Assembly (NCBI GenBank): GCA_949128115.1
Contig: OX421964.1
Coordinates: 32,356,177 to 32,420,176, forward strand
DNA length: 64,000 bases
Direction of reading: 5' to 3'
From: Anaspis maculata
Lineage: Eukaryota > Arthropoda > Insecta > Coleoptera > Scraptiidae
Under the pieces are notes generated by a model that was given only the letters and a program-made list of their open reading frames with translations, did not search any database and was not told the DNA's origin. A program made the translations under genes and the position numbers. The first letter of the stretch is position 1, and each line of letters begins with the position of its first letter. Below, in pieces: positions 49,701-58,132 of the stretch.

Positions 49701-52700
49701 CTTTTCCAGATAGAGCAGCTGAGAGTGACCATCGCCAATTTACAGGAAGCTCTGATTGATGCCAAACACGAGCTCGATGAGCTGAGAGAAAGAAGTCTAC
49801 AAGATGTGAGTTGGACTGCACGTTGGTTCGGAGCGTCTTCAGCTCAAAAATCTAACAATTCAAAGTCAGTGCATGACGTTTAAAAAACTAACCAGCATGG
49901 AGGATGTACTTATTTAGTCAAGTTTTCAAAGTTTTATTACGAGTACCACAACAGAAAAAAAAAATGTTGGGTGTATGTGCCATGTTTCCAAGAGGCATTA
50001 TTGATGTAAAACTACAAACAACTTCAAAACCTTTTATTCTACTGACTTATGATTACCGAATTAATTATGTACTTAATAATTTATTCAAAATTATTTATAT
50101 TCTAACATTAAGGACCAAGAAAAAGACATAATTTATGGTTGAATTTTGCTTCGTAGTTTTTAGCTTTTCAAATAAATATATATGGTTTGTTTACTTGCGT
50201 ATTCCCTTTACTCCAAAGCTCATTAGTCCAGTTACTGCTTCCAAAAATTTTCACATATGAAAATATTACCAGAGGTGTGAGATTTATTTGAGATTGTGTA
50301 AAATTCTGAGAGCGTCACTGACGCGAACATACTGGTGATAGAAACGCGCTTCAGCATTCAACTCTGAATTATTCCGAAAACCTCCAGATTTATTTTATTC
50401 GATGATTTGAATATGGAAACAATGAGGCTGCTAAATGTTTTTTGAAGAAGAAATTGTATTGTCAAGGGTGCAATTTTTGTTTGACTGATGAACAAGGTCG
50501 AATCTGATTTATCTACATAAGTAGGTACATGGGTACCTACTACAAAACTATTTTTGGCGAAAAACATAGAAATTAAAATTGGTCAAATCTGAATCATGGT
50601 AATTTTGGCTTCGATACTGAAGATCGTATGCCTACAACTACACACATCAAAAGAATCTAGGGGACAAGCAAATTCAGACTATTTCTAAAATCATCATAAC
50701 TTCTGATTCCCGTAAGCGAATTCATATCGGTCTTCAGTGTTCGATAGCCTAATTTTTCGTTTTCATGCCTTGATCACGTCAAATACGAACAGTGTTTCAT
50801 TAGGTTGCTACAGGATGATCAATTGAACAGTGTAAAATTGCCAAAAGTTCAGTACGAGCGCGATTTCCCCAAAAAAAATATTCCATGCATTCCAATAGCG
50901 CAGTGGTGAAGATCGGTGTTTCAGCTTTAGTGACGTTTTTGAATTTTGAAAATCGAAGGTGAATTGCCAAAGATATTGATCATTTTGTGCCGTCATGTTG
51001 AACCTCCAAGAAAGAAGAAAGTGATCCGATTTCATTGAAACTTGGAATAAACTCATGTCTGGTTCAAGTAATTGGAATTTCAAGGTCAAATGTCACTTTC
51101 GATCACTTTCGAGCCTCCATATTGAACTTTTTACATAAATGATTCAATTTGAATGAAACTTGAAACACACAGAATCGAATCATTTACATCAAAGTTTTAT
51201 GTGGCGGCTTGAAAGTGACCGAGAAAGACATTTGACCTTGGAATTCCAATGACTGAAACCAGACATTAGTGTAATCCAAGTTGCAATGAAATCGGATCAC
51301 TTTCTTGGAAGTTCAACATGGCGGCACAAAATGATCAATATCTTTGGCCATTTACCTTCGATTTTCAAAATTCAAAAACGCTACTAAAGCTGAAAAACCA
51401 GTCTTCATAACTGTGCTATGAAAATACATCGATTTTTTTTTGGGAAATCGCGCTCGTACTGAACTTTTGGCAATTTTACATTGTTCCATTGATCACCCTG
51501 TAGAAACTTTACAAAACATTGTTCGTATTCGACGTGATCAAGACATGAAAACGAAAGATTGGGCTATCGAACACTGAAAACAGATATGAAATCGTTGACG
51601 GCAATCAAAAGTTATGATGATTTTAGAGATCGTCTGAATTTGCTTGTCCCCTCGATTCTTTTGATGTGTGTACATTTTAACCGCAGGTTCCATCAAAAAA
51701 TTAGCGCTGTTAAGTTTAACCGAGATTGAACTTTTTTTTTTTAGTCAATGCAATATGGTAGATCATTACCGAAAATACGTTAAATCGCAAGTATAACACT
51801 CTTTCGTTAATTACTCAGCGTGAAACCTGAATTTACATTGATCATTTGGCCAGAATCCATCAAAAGAAATCTCGAGTTAGCTATCAAGTGGTTGCCTAAA
51901 TATTTTGGTGGAACCCACGATGAGAGCCTCGATGCGTTCCGTATCATTTCAAAAATCAAAGCGACATTTTCAATAGTTTTGAAATACCTACAGAGTTTAA
52001 ATGTTCCAGTATATTCTGTTGACCTCATATCTTTGTATTCCGTGTCTTAAATCTAAGTTCACGTCTATACAACACGAGGACAGTGACTGGACTGCACCCC
52101 CAAAAACAGCGCATGTCGTTCCACAAGCTTATTGCCTGAATGCGTTCTCAAGTATAGGGTAAGTACGGATGTCATTCTAGATGGAACATCAGCAGTACTT
52201 TATCAACGTTCTGTATGTCAATTTGTTGGATACGGAAGAGAAGAAAGATTTCTTAAATTCTGACTTGAGTCAGACTTCTGTATCGTACAAGAACTTGCAA
52301 GACGCCAATTTTGAACTTGAAATAGAACACCTCAACAGCTTACAGGACGTTTCAATTTTGGAAACGCAACTGGCCGGGTATCAGAACGAGTTCAGAGCTA
52401 AAGAGGTGAGTGAGAGGTCCGTAGACTTGAACGCTTGCATCGTAACGCTTATTTGGTTCCAATTAACATGTGTTTGGCATATAATTTAAATTTGAATTGA
52501 TGACAGGATCAGACTACAAAATTGAAGAACGAGATCAAAAAGTTACGTCACGAGAAACGGGTCTATGAACAAGTCGTCGTTTATTTCAAAGGCGAAATGG
52601 GTGTGATGTCTGAACAGTTGAAAAACTTACAGGAGATTCTGGTAAGGAACGAATTTTTTTCTGCGACCACTTCAAAAGTTAGCTTTTTGAACTCGCATCC

Positions 52701-55700
52701 AGGGAACAAGTGTCAACAATAAGCCATTATAGGAGGTGAAAGAAAACGATACTTCAACGTGCCTTATTTTTGCATTCATGGATGGTTTTCTGGTGGTTGC
52801 AGAAAAAAATATGTGTTCTTTATTAATGATGACGTGGAAGGTCTCTTTACTGAATTCGTAGGCTTTCAGCTCGCTAGCACCTCTTGCTGAAATCTGCCTA
52901 CTCGTTGCGTAAATCATGACTTTCCACGCATATATCGTTAAAACTTCGGTTCTTTACGCTTTCCGAATTTCAGCAAATGTCAACGAAAACGACCAAAGAA
53001 GAAAACGTGCAGTTGTCCAAAAACGTTGCTGGACTTCAAGAAATGAATCTACGCTTGCGTAATGAAGTGCTCAACACTGAGAAAAGACTGGAAAAAGATT
53101 CGTGGCAAATGCAAGTGAAAGAAGCAAGGATAGGCGAGCTGGAAGCAATGGTTGTGAAAAAGAACGAAGAACTTGACATGCACGACGAAGCCGTGCGCTT
53201 ACTGAGGAAGAAATTGGAAAACGCCGTTTTACAAATACACAAACTAGAAGCCGTCATACAAGCTCTAAACACCAATATGATGCAGCTGCAACTGAACAAC
53301 AAATCTCTTGAATTGGAAATTGCAGAGAAATCTAAATCGGACGTGATTGTATGCAGCAGAAGCGTCACGAAGATTACGAAAGACTTGAGAAAGAAGAACG
53401 AAAAGTTGGAGCGATTGATGGAAGAACACTGCGCACAAACTAGGATCTTTGAAGCGACGAAAAGGGAACTGGAGAAAATGAAGAGACAATTCGCAACAGA
53501 CAAGTCGAATGAAGCTAACCTTAAGAGAAAAGTTAGTTTTTTTTATTCAAAGCTGTATCATATTGCCAATACATGTTGTTATGTCAGAAACGAGCCTTCT
53601 GTATTTTTTTTCAACGTTTGATTGTTGTTTTATCAAGAAAATGATTGTAACATGAAATTTGTTCCAGTGCGGTGAAATAAAAAGTAAAATGAGCGAAACG
53701 GAGCACCGCAACCAGAAGCTGAGGGATGACTTGAGTAACATCTATGCTCAAGTAGAACAGTTGGGCCAGAGAGAGCGCGAGAGAGAGAACGAGCTTCTAA
53801 AGTACAAAAATGTTTGTGGTCAGTTGAAAACAGCGGTATGCATCAAAAGTGTTCAGTAAAGGCTGTATGATTATTTAAAAGAATTGAATTTCAAGCTGGA
53901 TGACCTCAACCAGAACCTGAAAGCAGCCAAAGGAGAAAACATGTCTTTGAGAGAAAAAGTCAAGAAACACCACAACCAAAGCAATAAAGAACAGGAAAAT
54001 TGCGCATGCGAAATCAACCGGGCTAAACAAGTGGTGAGTAACAAAATATTATTGAGTACACCTTCATTTCACCTTATTTATATTGAACTGGAGATTTGAT
54101 GGAAATGTCTACATTTTTGAAAATCATTCTATCTGCCAGCATCATGCACCAATTTTATTTTTTCGTTACTTTCCAGATTAAAGAACTAGAAGAAGAAAAC
54201 TGTTCTTTGAAAAAAGCAGCAAGCGACCAAATGGCGAAGTACGAACACATGGAGAAACAGTTCTGCGCTTTACGCAGGGAGATCAAAGGGCACGTGGAAA
54301 AGTTGCACAAGGCTCAGAGAGCTTTGGTCGACGCCCAAGTCGAAAACAGCAGTTTGAAGAAAGACATTGAACAAAAAGACGGACGAGCATTAGGCATCAA
54401 GAAGATCTACGAAGAAGTTCAGATGGAAAAGCAGTGTGCTTGCAAGGAGCTGAGGAAGAAGGATGCTGAAATAGAGAATTTGAAGGCGCGCTGTGCTCAG
54501 AGCGAGAACGCCGATTGTGATCGGTGTCAAGCGATGGAACAGTTGCTGCAGCAGTCGCAAGAAAGAGAGAAACGCTTGAGCCAGTCGGTCAACCAATTGA
54601 AACAAGAGGTGTTCAAATTGACGAACCAAAACAGTATGCAGTCGTCACAGTGCAAATGCGAGCTACAATTCGAGAACGAAGCGCTGAAGAGAGAAATCCA
54701 AGGCATGATCGACAATCAAATGGCTTTGAATGCGGAAGTAAGAAATGATACGAAAGCTAGTTTGGTAATTCACGGTAGTTTACTTGTACGATTTCAGAAC
54801 GATAAGTTACTGCGTGAAGTATCTGAGTTGCAGTCTGTACTTGTGCCGCTCCAAGCGGAAAACGAGAAGTTGGCTGAGCAAGTGAAGGAAGTTGCGAGAC
54901 AGAACAAGGAGCTTCTGAACGACAAGAACGAAATTTACAATGAACTCAAGTGCATAGAGTGTTGCTACAGGGATCTGGAAAAAGATCACAAGTCCATTGC
55001 GGCGTCCATGCAGTGCCTGGAAAAGGAGTTAAGGTCGACTCGGACGAACCGTGATGATCTGTGTGTAGAAAGCAAACACGTCATCAATAACGTCAAGCGC
55101 TGGTTGGAGGAACAGAAAAAAGTCAACGAACAAAACCAGATGCAGTCCAAGAATTACCTCAACTTAATTGATCAACTGAAAAAAGAGAACAAGTAATGTA
55201 ACTGTTGAATATTCAACAGAGTGTGAATGTGCTGTAGAGAATAAAAGATTCTTGAAGTCTCGTCACATATTTTTAATTTTCTTCGAACATAAAAAGGAGG
55301 TATTGTAAGTTGCGAAATACAGGCGTAGCGTAGAAATAATATCTAAAGTGAAGCGAGACTACTCAAGAACCTTTTGTAGTTCTATTTCGATAGAGTAACC
55401 TACCTTTTCAAAAATAATATTATGCCTCTAGAAAACTGTTGGATCAATTGAGAATGAGCGGTGCTTCCCCTCCACCTATGAGTACTGCTTGCACTTGTAA
55501 TGATTGGTCTGCCGGTGAAGATCCATACGAAAGAGTTGGCACCACATGGTACTCAGATGCGCCAGAGTCTGACATGTCTGACGGCAAAAACATCAACTGG
55601 TTGAGTGCCACACCGTGCGATTATTATGCCTACAGTGATGAAAAAGATACATATCCATCGCTCGGCTATTCAAGTGACTTGTGCGAATGCCCACCACGAT

Positions 55701-56828
55701 CTTCACCAGGCAGTAGTTTCGATGACGGACTCTCGAGTCTCGCGTCATGCAGCATAGAAGAATATTATTGCGCACCCAACTATCGGGTAAATAGGATTTT
55801 CGTATAGCATAATGCGATTCAATTCATGAGCAAGTCTTCAATTTCAGGATGATGATGAGACGGATCTAACTGACGACTACACGAAAAAGACCTTTGGTGG
55901 CATCAACAGCACAGTAAACCGTCCACACCACGACACTAGACCAGTTCCACCATCGTCGGCGTATAAGAACCAAAGTAAAAGCCCTCATCACGCTCATAGT
56001 ACAAGTCCCGAAAGTAACAATTACAAATGTCAAAGTAAATGTCAACAGCATGGTCATAGTGCTAGTCCCGAAAGTAACGACTACAAAATCGATAAAAACA
56101 AAACCTCAAATTGTGTTGATGGAAAAAATCAAAGTTTGGATAGTACTGACAAAAGTCACAGCCCAGATCACATTGGTCAAAGTCAAAGACCAGATCCCAT
56201 TGTCAAATCTGAAGGCAGTTATCAGGCCCAACCCAACCAGACTAACGTTTATAATAAAAATAACAGTAAAAGTCACGACAAAAGCAAAACTGATCCAGAT
56301 TGTAACGACATAGGTAGCTCAGATCGTAACAGTAGGAGTAGCCCATGGAGTACCCCATATAAAATATGTAAAAGTAGTTGCCGAGGTCGGAAAGGTAAGA
56401 GCAGCAGTCCAGGCAGAAAAGGTGCCAGTTGCCCAGACAAAAAATGTGAGAATAACCGAGATAAAAAAGGTGAGAGTAGCCCAGATCAAAAAGGTAAGTC
56501 TAGCCCAGACAAAAAAAATAATGATGACAGAGAAAAAAAAGATGATAGTCCAGATCGAAAAGATAAGAATCTAAAAGATAGACATAGTCCATATAAAAAA
56601 GGTGAGAGAAGCCCAAGTAGAAAGGACAAGAGTAATAGTCCAGATCATAAAACTGAAGAGAACAAAGATGATAGCAGCTCCTATGGAAATCAAAATAAAA
56701 GATCAGACAATAAAGATGGCAAGTGTTGCAAAAAAAAGGATTGCAAATGTCCTTTCCGCTCAACTGAATATACACCCGTGTACAAGGTTCAAGGGAAAGA
56801 TTGTAGGTGCAAAAATAAGAAAAAATAA
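37569..56828 (+). CDS. Large cysteine-rich coiled-coil protein, 1692 aa, family unknown
   Basis: Coding exons by eye: 37569-37733, 37974-38126, 46026-46237, 46295-46325, 46500-46540, 46596-46701, 47015-47197, 48780-48866, 48927-49142, 49300-49509, 49590-49652, 49710-49805, 52181-52405, 52507-52641, 52974-53531, 53668-53835, 53896-54033, 54177-54737, 54798-55192, 55432-55786, 55848-56828. Every junction is GT-AG and the sum is in frame: 1692 codons plus TAA. Residues about 60-1260 are mostly heptad-rich coiled coil (Leu, Glu, Lys, Gln). Residues 1260-1366 are acidic and Ser/Pro-rich. Residues 1367-1692 are hydrophilic with SPDKK-type repeats. No signal peptide, membrane segment or enzyme motif is seen. 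C-x-C groups recur along the chain. A structural or scaffold role is inferred from composition only. Additional exons in the 7.9-kb intron cannot be excluded. Confidence 0.85.
37974..38126 (+). CDS. Coiled-coil gene, exon 2
   Basis: A 51-codon, phase-0 exon (acceptor TGCTTTCAG, donor GCT|GTAAGT). It is pure heptad-type helix and closes with KCACA, the first of the recurring C-x-C groups (C103, C105). Confidence 0.85.
39224..40790. mobile_element. Concentric foldback, 1.57 kb
   Basis: The outer ends are TCTATTCTGTA and TACAGAATCGCC. Arm landmarks are AATCCGGTGTGAGCTTCGGC near 39400 and GCCGAAGCTCACACCGGATT near 40571. The apex carries a complete second palindrome, 39725-40252. Confidence 0.85.
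39725..40252. mobile_element. MITE at the apex of the foldback, 528 bp
   Basis: The ends TACAGGGTGGATTGAAAATA and TTTATTTCACCCTGTA are joined directly to the outer palindrome GCCGGCGGCATA...TATGCCGCCGGC, so it sits at the exact centre of symmetry. Its own arms include AAGAACCAAAATAGGTGAAG and its complement. Confidence 0.85.
40902..41654. mobile_element. Foldback element, about 750 bp
   Basis: The outer arms GGAGACGGACGCA and TGCGTCCGTCTTCC are followed by long matched blocks such as GTGCAACCATAGAATGGCAA and its near-perfect complement near 41555, meeting near 41265. The right arm has a roughly 45-base insertion containing TTTTGCGTACGCGTAAGG. Confidence 0.85.
41656..42188. mobile_element. 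Decayed, asymmetric copy of the 2.8-kb foldback family
   Basis: The right end (AACCGACTTTGTATCTCT...GAAAAACGGGACACCTGTA) matches the terminus of 2793-3714. The left end begins TACAGGGTAATT, but the left arm no longer pairs well. Confidence 0.5.
42194..43925. mobile_element. Foldback element, 1.73 kb
   Basis: Bounded by TCTATTCTGTAAAA and TTTTTTACAGAATAG, with arms matched almost to the centre near 43060. Landmarks are CCATAAAAGCTTTGGT near 43760 and its complement near 42345, and ACATAGACCGGACTGAT near 42965 and its complement near 43135. The arms carry related short open frames (plus 42459-42728, minus 43389-43601) with no recognisable function. Its ends equal those of 39224-40790. Confidence 0.85.
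44820..45311. repeat. Split copy of the 7.4-kb small foldback
   Basis: The left part AAGCGTTGCGGATCC...CTTTCGAAAGTTTCAGGGAGGT and the right part TCCCTGTAGCTTTTAGCTTTCG...GAACCCGCTGGATTGATTCC match 7445-7642, separated by about 330 unrelated bases. Confidence 0.6.
46026..46701 (+). CDS. Coiled-coil gene, exons 3-6
   Basis: Exons 46026-46237, 46295-46325, 46500-46540 and 46596-46701 contribute residues 107-236. Exon 3 is the least coiled part: it carries LESDIRNLLEFIGRVRDDGR, then an aromatic-rich stretch (GLQFYNVEYSDLF), and may be a small globular or binding segment. Two microexons of 31 and 41 bases follow. Phases (2, 0, 2, 0) all close correctly, which is strong support for the model. Confidence 0.8.
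47015..47197 (+). CDS. Coiled-coil gene, exon 7
   Basis: 61 codons (residues 237-297), pure coiled coil, acceptor TTTTGTCTGTAG, donor CAG|GTGAGG. It can splice in phase either to 47265 (short form) or to 48780 (long form). Confidence 0.85.
47265..47675 (+). CDS. Alternative terminal exon of the coiled-coil gene
   Basis: After the acceptor CCTCTGTAG the phase-0 frame runs 136 codons to TGA at 47673-47675. AATAAA follows at 47857-47862. Joined to exon 7 it gives a protein of about 433 aa. It is rich in cysteine (NCCGNVDCEVCGNK) and Thr/Ser/Glu, unlike the helical exons around it. An internal donor TGC|GTGAAG at 47607 would also be in phase with 48780, so it might be a skipped internal exon instead. 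Expression data are needed to decide. Confidence 0.55.
   Translation, partial: NHGYKKVIKHLVKDRTDEVIGVEHTNNSEKARFSTVIFIDDSGNKRTEKQESGLTNCCGNVDCEVCGNKNQMGEVTLSKSETDLVNGCSVEETPVKERSKFTFPRSNRRHFETCVKHLEGFKETCDFDEEKKNFSF
47676..48779 (+). other. Intron / possible short-form 3' UTR
   Basis: It contains AATAAA at 47857-47862 and another small open stretch (about 47774-47916, ending KKKCQIL) after a CTACAG acceptor-like site, which may be part of an alternative tail. Nothing else is recognised. Confidence 0.35.
48780..48866 (+). CDS. Coiled-coil gene, exon 8
   Basis: 29 codons of Lys/Glu-rich helix (residues 298-326), acceptor CCATTTTATAG, donor GAGCAG|GTCGGT, which is a weaker donor than its neighbours. 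Confidence 0.75.
48927..49142 (+). CDS. Coiled-coil gene, exon 9: cysteine cluster
   Basis: 72 codons (residues 327-398) containing 11 cysteines. Four of them (332, 339, 346, 353) are spaced exactly seven apart. A C-x3-C-x-C-x2-C group (CFENCNCRSC, 353-362) follows, then C373 and a final CKCSDNC (388-394). This looks like a metal-binding or disulfide-linked module inserted in a coiled coil; no named zinc-finger family fits. It is flanked by a TTCTTCTAG acceptor and a GAA|GTAAGT donor. Confidence 0.85.
49300..49805 (+). CDS. Coiled-coil gene, exons 10-12
   Basis: Exons 49300-49509, 49590-49652 and 49710-49805 (70, 21 and 32 codons, all phase 0) encode residues 399-521. They are continuous heptad helix without proline. 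The introns are 80 and 57 bases, among the shortest in the gene. Confidence 0.85.
50641..51670. mobile_element. Concentric foldback, 1.03 kb
   Basis: The outer ends CACACATCAAAAGAATC and GATTCTTTTGATGTGTG lead into matched arms (GGGGACAAGCAAATTCAGAC and complement). The apex is a second element, 50809-51502, with ends TACAGGATGATCAATTG and CATTGATCACCCTGTA. Confidence 0.85.
50809..51502. mobile_element. MITE at the apex of the foldback, about 694 bp
   Basis: The arms include CAAAAGTTCAGTACGAGCGC and GCGCTCGTACTGAACTTTTG, and GATATTGATCATTTTGTGCC with its complement. It meets the outer palindrome directly at both sides, at a TA. Confidence 0.85.
52181..52641 (+). CDS. Coiled-coil gene, exons 13-14
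   Basis: Exons 52181-52405 and 52507-52641 (75 and 45 codons, phase 0) encode residues 522-641. Exon 13 begins at a codon for Met, but the upstream acceptor and intact phase show it is internal. The sequence is amphipathic and rich in Leu, Glu, Asn and Gln. Confidence 0.85.
52974..53531 (+). CDS. Coiled-coil gene, exon 15
   Basis: 186 codons (residues 642-827), a long uninterrupted Lys/Glu/Leu heptad region, acceptor CGAATTTCAG, donor AAA|GTTAGT. Two cysteines occur near its C-terminal third (VIVCSRS, EEHCAQT). Confidence 0.9.
53668..54033 (+). CDS. Coiled-coil gene, exons 16-17
   Basis: Exons 53668-53835 (56 codons, starting Cys-Gly-Glu) and 53896-54033 (46 codons) encode residues 828-929. 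They are split by a 60-base intron with acceptor AATTTCAAG. Exon 17 ends with a NCACEINRAKQV segment, another C-x-C. Confidence 0.8.
54177..55192 (+). CDS. Coiled-coil gene, exons 18-19
   Basis: Exons 54177-54737 and 54798-55192 encode residues 930-1247 and the first two bases of the next codon. The helix carries repeated short cysteine groups: CACKELRKK, CDRCQAME and QCKCELQ. The separating 60-base stretch is a perfect GT-AG intron but is also open and in frame, so retention would add 20 residues. Reading past the donor at 55193 instead of splicing gives AAG TAA and a 1248-aa protein. Confidence 0.85.
54738..54797 (+). other. 60-base in-frame, stop-free intron
   Basis: It begins GTAAGAAATG and ends CGATTTCAG, with a good donor and acceptor. 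Its length is a multiple of three and no stop codon occurs in the reading frame. Its translation (VRNDTKASLVIH...) lacks the Glu/Lys/Leu heptad character of both flanks, so it is called an intron. Confidence 0.65.
55240..55245 (+). terminator. Intronic poly(A) signal AATAAA
   Basis: It lies 44 bases after the TAA at 55194-55196, within the 239-base intron 55193-55431. Use of this site instead of splicing would end the transcript after the coiled coil and omit the 444-residue tail. Confidence 0.5.
55432..55786 (+). CDS. Coiled-coil gene, exon 20
   Basis: 118 codons plus one shared base (residues 1248-1366), phase-matched to exon 19. The composition changes to Ser, Pro, Asp, Tyr and Gly, with further C-x-C groups (TACTCND, LCECPPRSS). 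Probably disordered and acidic. Confidence 0.8.
55848..56828 (+). CDS. Coiled-coil gene, last exon: SPDKK repeats
   Basis: 326 codons and TAA (residues 1367-1692). Very hydrophilic, with almost no large hydrophobic residues. From about residue 1544 to 1637 a degenerate roughly 10-residue repeat centred on S-P-D-x-K-x-(G/D)-K recurs about eight times. The last 45 residues restore cysteines: KCCKKKDCKCP and KDCRCKNKKK. The tail would be strongly basic and probably phosphorylated. An AT-rich 3' UTR follows with AATATA/ATAAATAA variants near 56919-56943. Confidence 0.85.
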   Translation, partial: DDDETDLTDDYTKKTFGGINSTVNRPHHDTRPVPPSSAYKNQSKSPHHAHSTSPESNNYKCQSKCQQHGHSASPESNDYKIDKNKTSNCVDGKNQSLDSTDKSHSPDHIGQSQRPDPIVKSEGSYQAQPNQTNVYNKNNSKSHDKSKTDPDCNDIGSSDRNSRSSPWSTPYKICKSSCRGRKGKSSSPGRKGASCPDKKCENNRDKKGESSPDQKGKSSPDKKNNDDREKKDDSPDRKDKNLKDRHSPYKKGERSPSRKDKSNSPDHKTEENKDDSSSYGNQNKRSDNKDGKCCKKKDCKCPFRSTEYTPVYKVQGKDCRCKNKKK

Positions 56829-58132
56829 TGCGTGTTTTTTATATTATTGAGTGATTTTTTACTAATATTTGTTTGTACTTTTATACAAAATTTTATGATG
56901 TATCATGTATCTTTAATTTAATATAAATATATGCTCATAAATAACCCCATATCTTGTTTCACTGCTGTTAATTATAAGCCCGATTTACCTATAGGCGATT
57001 GAATTTAAGATCCCAGCGCCAGGTGGCCAATTACGGAACTGTCCGAAACAACTTTACAGATGACAATTTGACCTTGAACTTGACGGTTCGGATTTATAAT
57101 TCAAATGAACTGTCACCTCGACTGACACTTTTCAAGTTTAAAACTCGCGCTTCGTTTTCATCGTGATGAAATATCAAAAAGAATTCCTGTTCTCGAAGAG
57201 ATTCTGCCTAAAGGATCCAACAGCTGATGCGGACGTCCAAGAACTTCCAGGGTTTCGGTGTCAATAATATAATGTGGGCGCTGAAACGACCGGCACGTTG
57301 GAAAATACCTCTTGGATTTGATGGATTTCTTGTCTAGGACGTCGTTCTCAGCTGGCGGATATCCATCGAAGCAGCATTCTCCCCGAAAATGGCATAAAAA
57401 TAAAAGCCTTTGCCACCCACAAGGGTGCTGTGTGCTTGTCGATGATGATGGTAAGAGGAACCCAAGGCGTGAGGTTATGTTTTAATCTTGTTTTGCTTTA
57501 AGTTTTTGGGGAAAATTTGCGGGTTCAGAGAGCGTTGTAGCCCGTATCCTGTTCCCAAGTGGCTCCACGAAATTTCCCCTGTTTCCTTCTGGTTTCCCCC
57601 TTCGTCCTCATCGGAATGAAAAACGTCCTTCCCTCAACCGGCTGATATATTTCGCCCCAATTTATAAGGGCTTCTTTAGAGCATCTACATGGTACATGGA
57701 TGTTACTACAATATTACAATACAAAAATGTGAACTACAAACTACAATAATAAACTTTTTGATTTAAAACGGCTTCTCTTTCTCGGATGAATTTTTCAAGA
57801 GGGTGTACCCGCACATTTCTCAACATTATTTCGAATTTTGGGGCGGATCACTAGCACTTGCTTCCATTTCAAAATCTTCTTGATTACATTCCGAGTGCCA
57901 GTGACAATTTCTTTACTGTGTAGTCATCTCAGAAAATTACTGGAAAGCGATGTTCCGGAGTATGGAATAACTTCAGAACTTTTTCCAACTTTTGACGTAC
58001 TTATGTCAAATAAGTATCAATTTCGCGCCACAGCGCACAGCCATCGTGACCACCGTGCGTTTTGGGCGCCGGGCGGGTTTATGTTGGTTCACAGATCTCA
58101 CACCAGGGTGCGTAGTCCTTATTTTCTATCGC
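56829..58132. other. 3' flank, no further gene recognised
   Basis: The probable end of the large gene's transcript is near 56950. The stretch 57150-57450 is less AT-rich and has short open runs in both directions but no recognisable product. Confidence 0.4.

Larger units (their letters stand above)
49806..52180 (+). other. 2.4-kb intron holding a concentric foldback
   Basis: It begins GTGAGT and ends GTCATTCTAG. Its centre is the palindrome 50641-51670. The open frame 51820-52050 follows an acceptor-like TTACTCAG but does not fit the flanking phases and ends in a stop, so it is not taken as an exon. Elsewhere nothing is recognised. Confidence 0.65.

Noticed and set aside
51820..52050. 76-codon open frame after a TTACTCAG acceptor-like site, looked at as an extra exon of the coiled-coil gene
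   Set aside because: It ends in a stop and lacks a donor that would keep phase with the exon at 52181. The opposite strand is equally open. Left unassigned.
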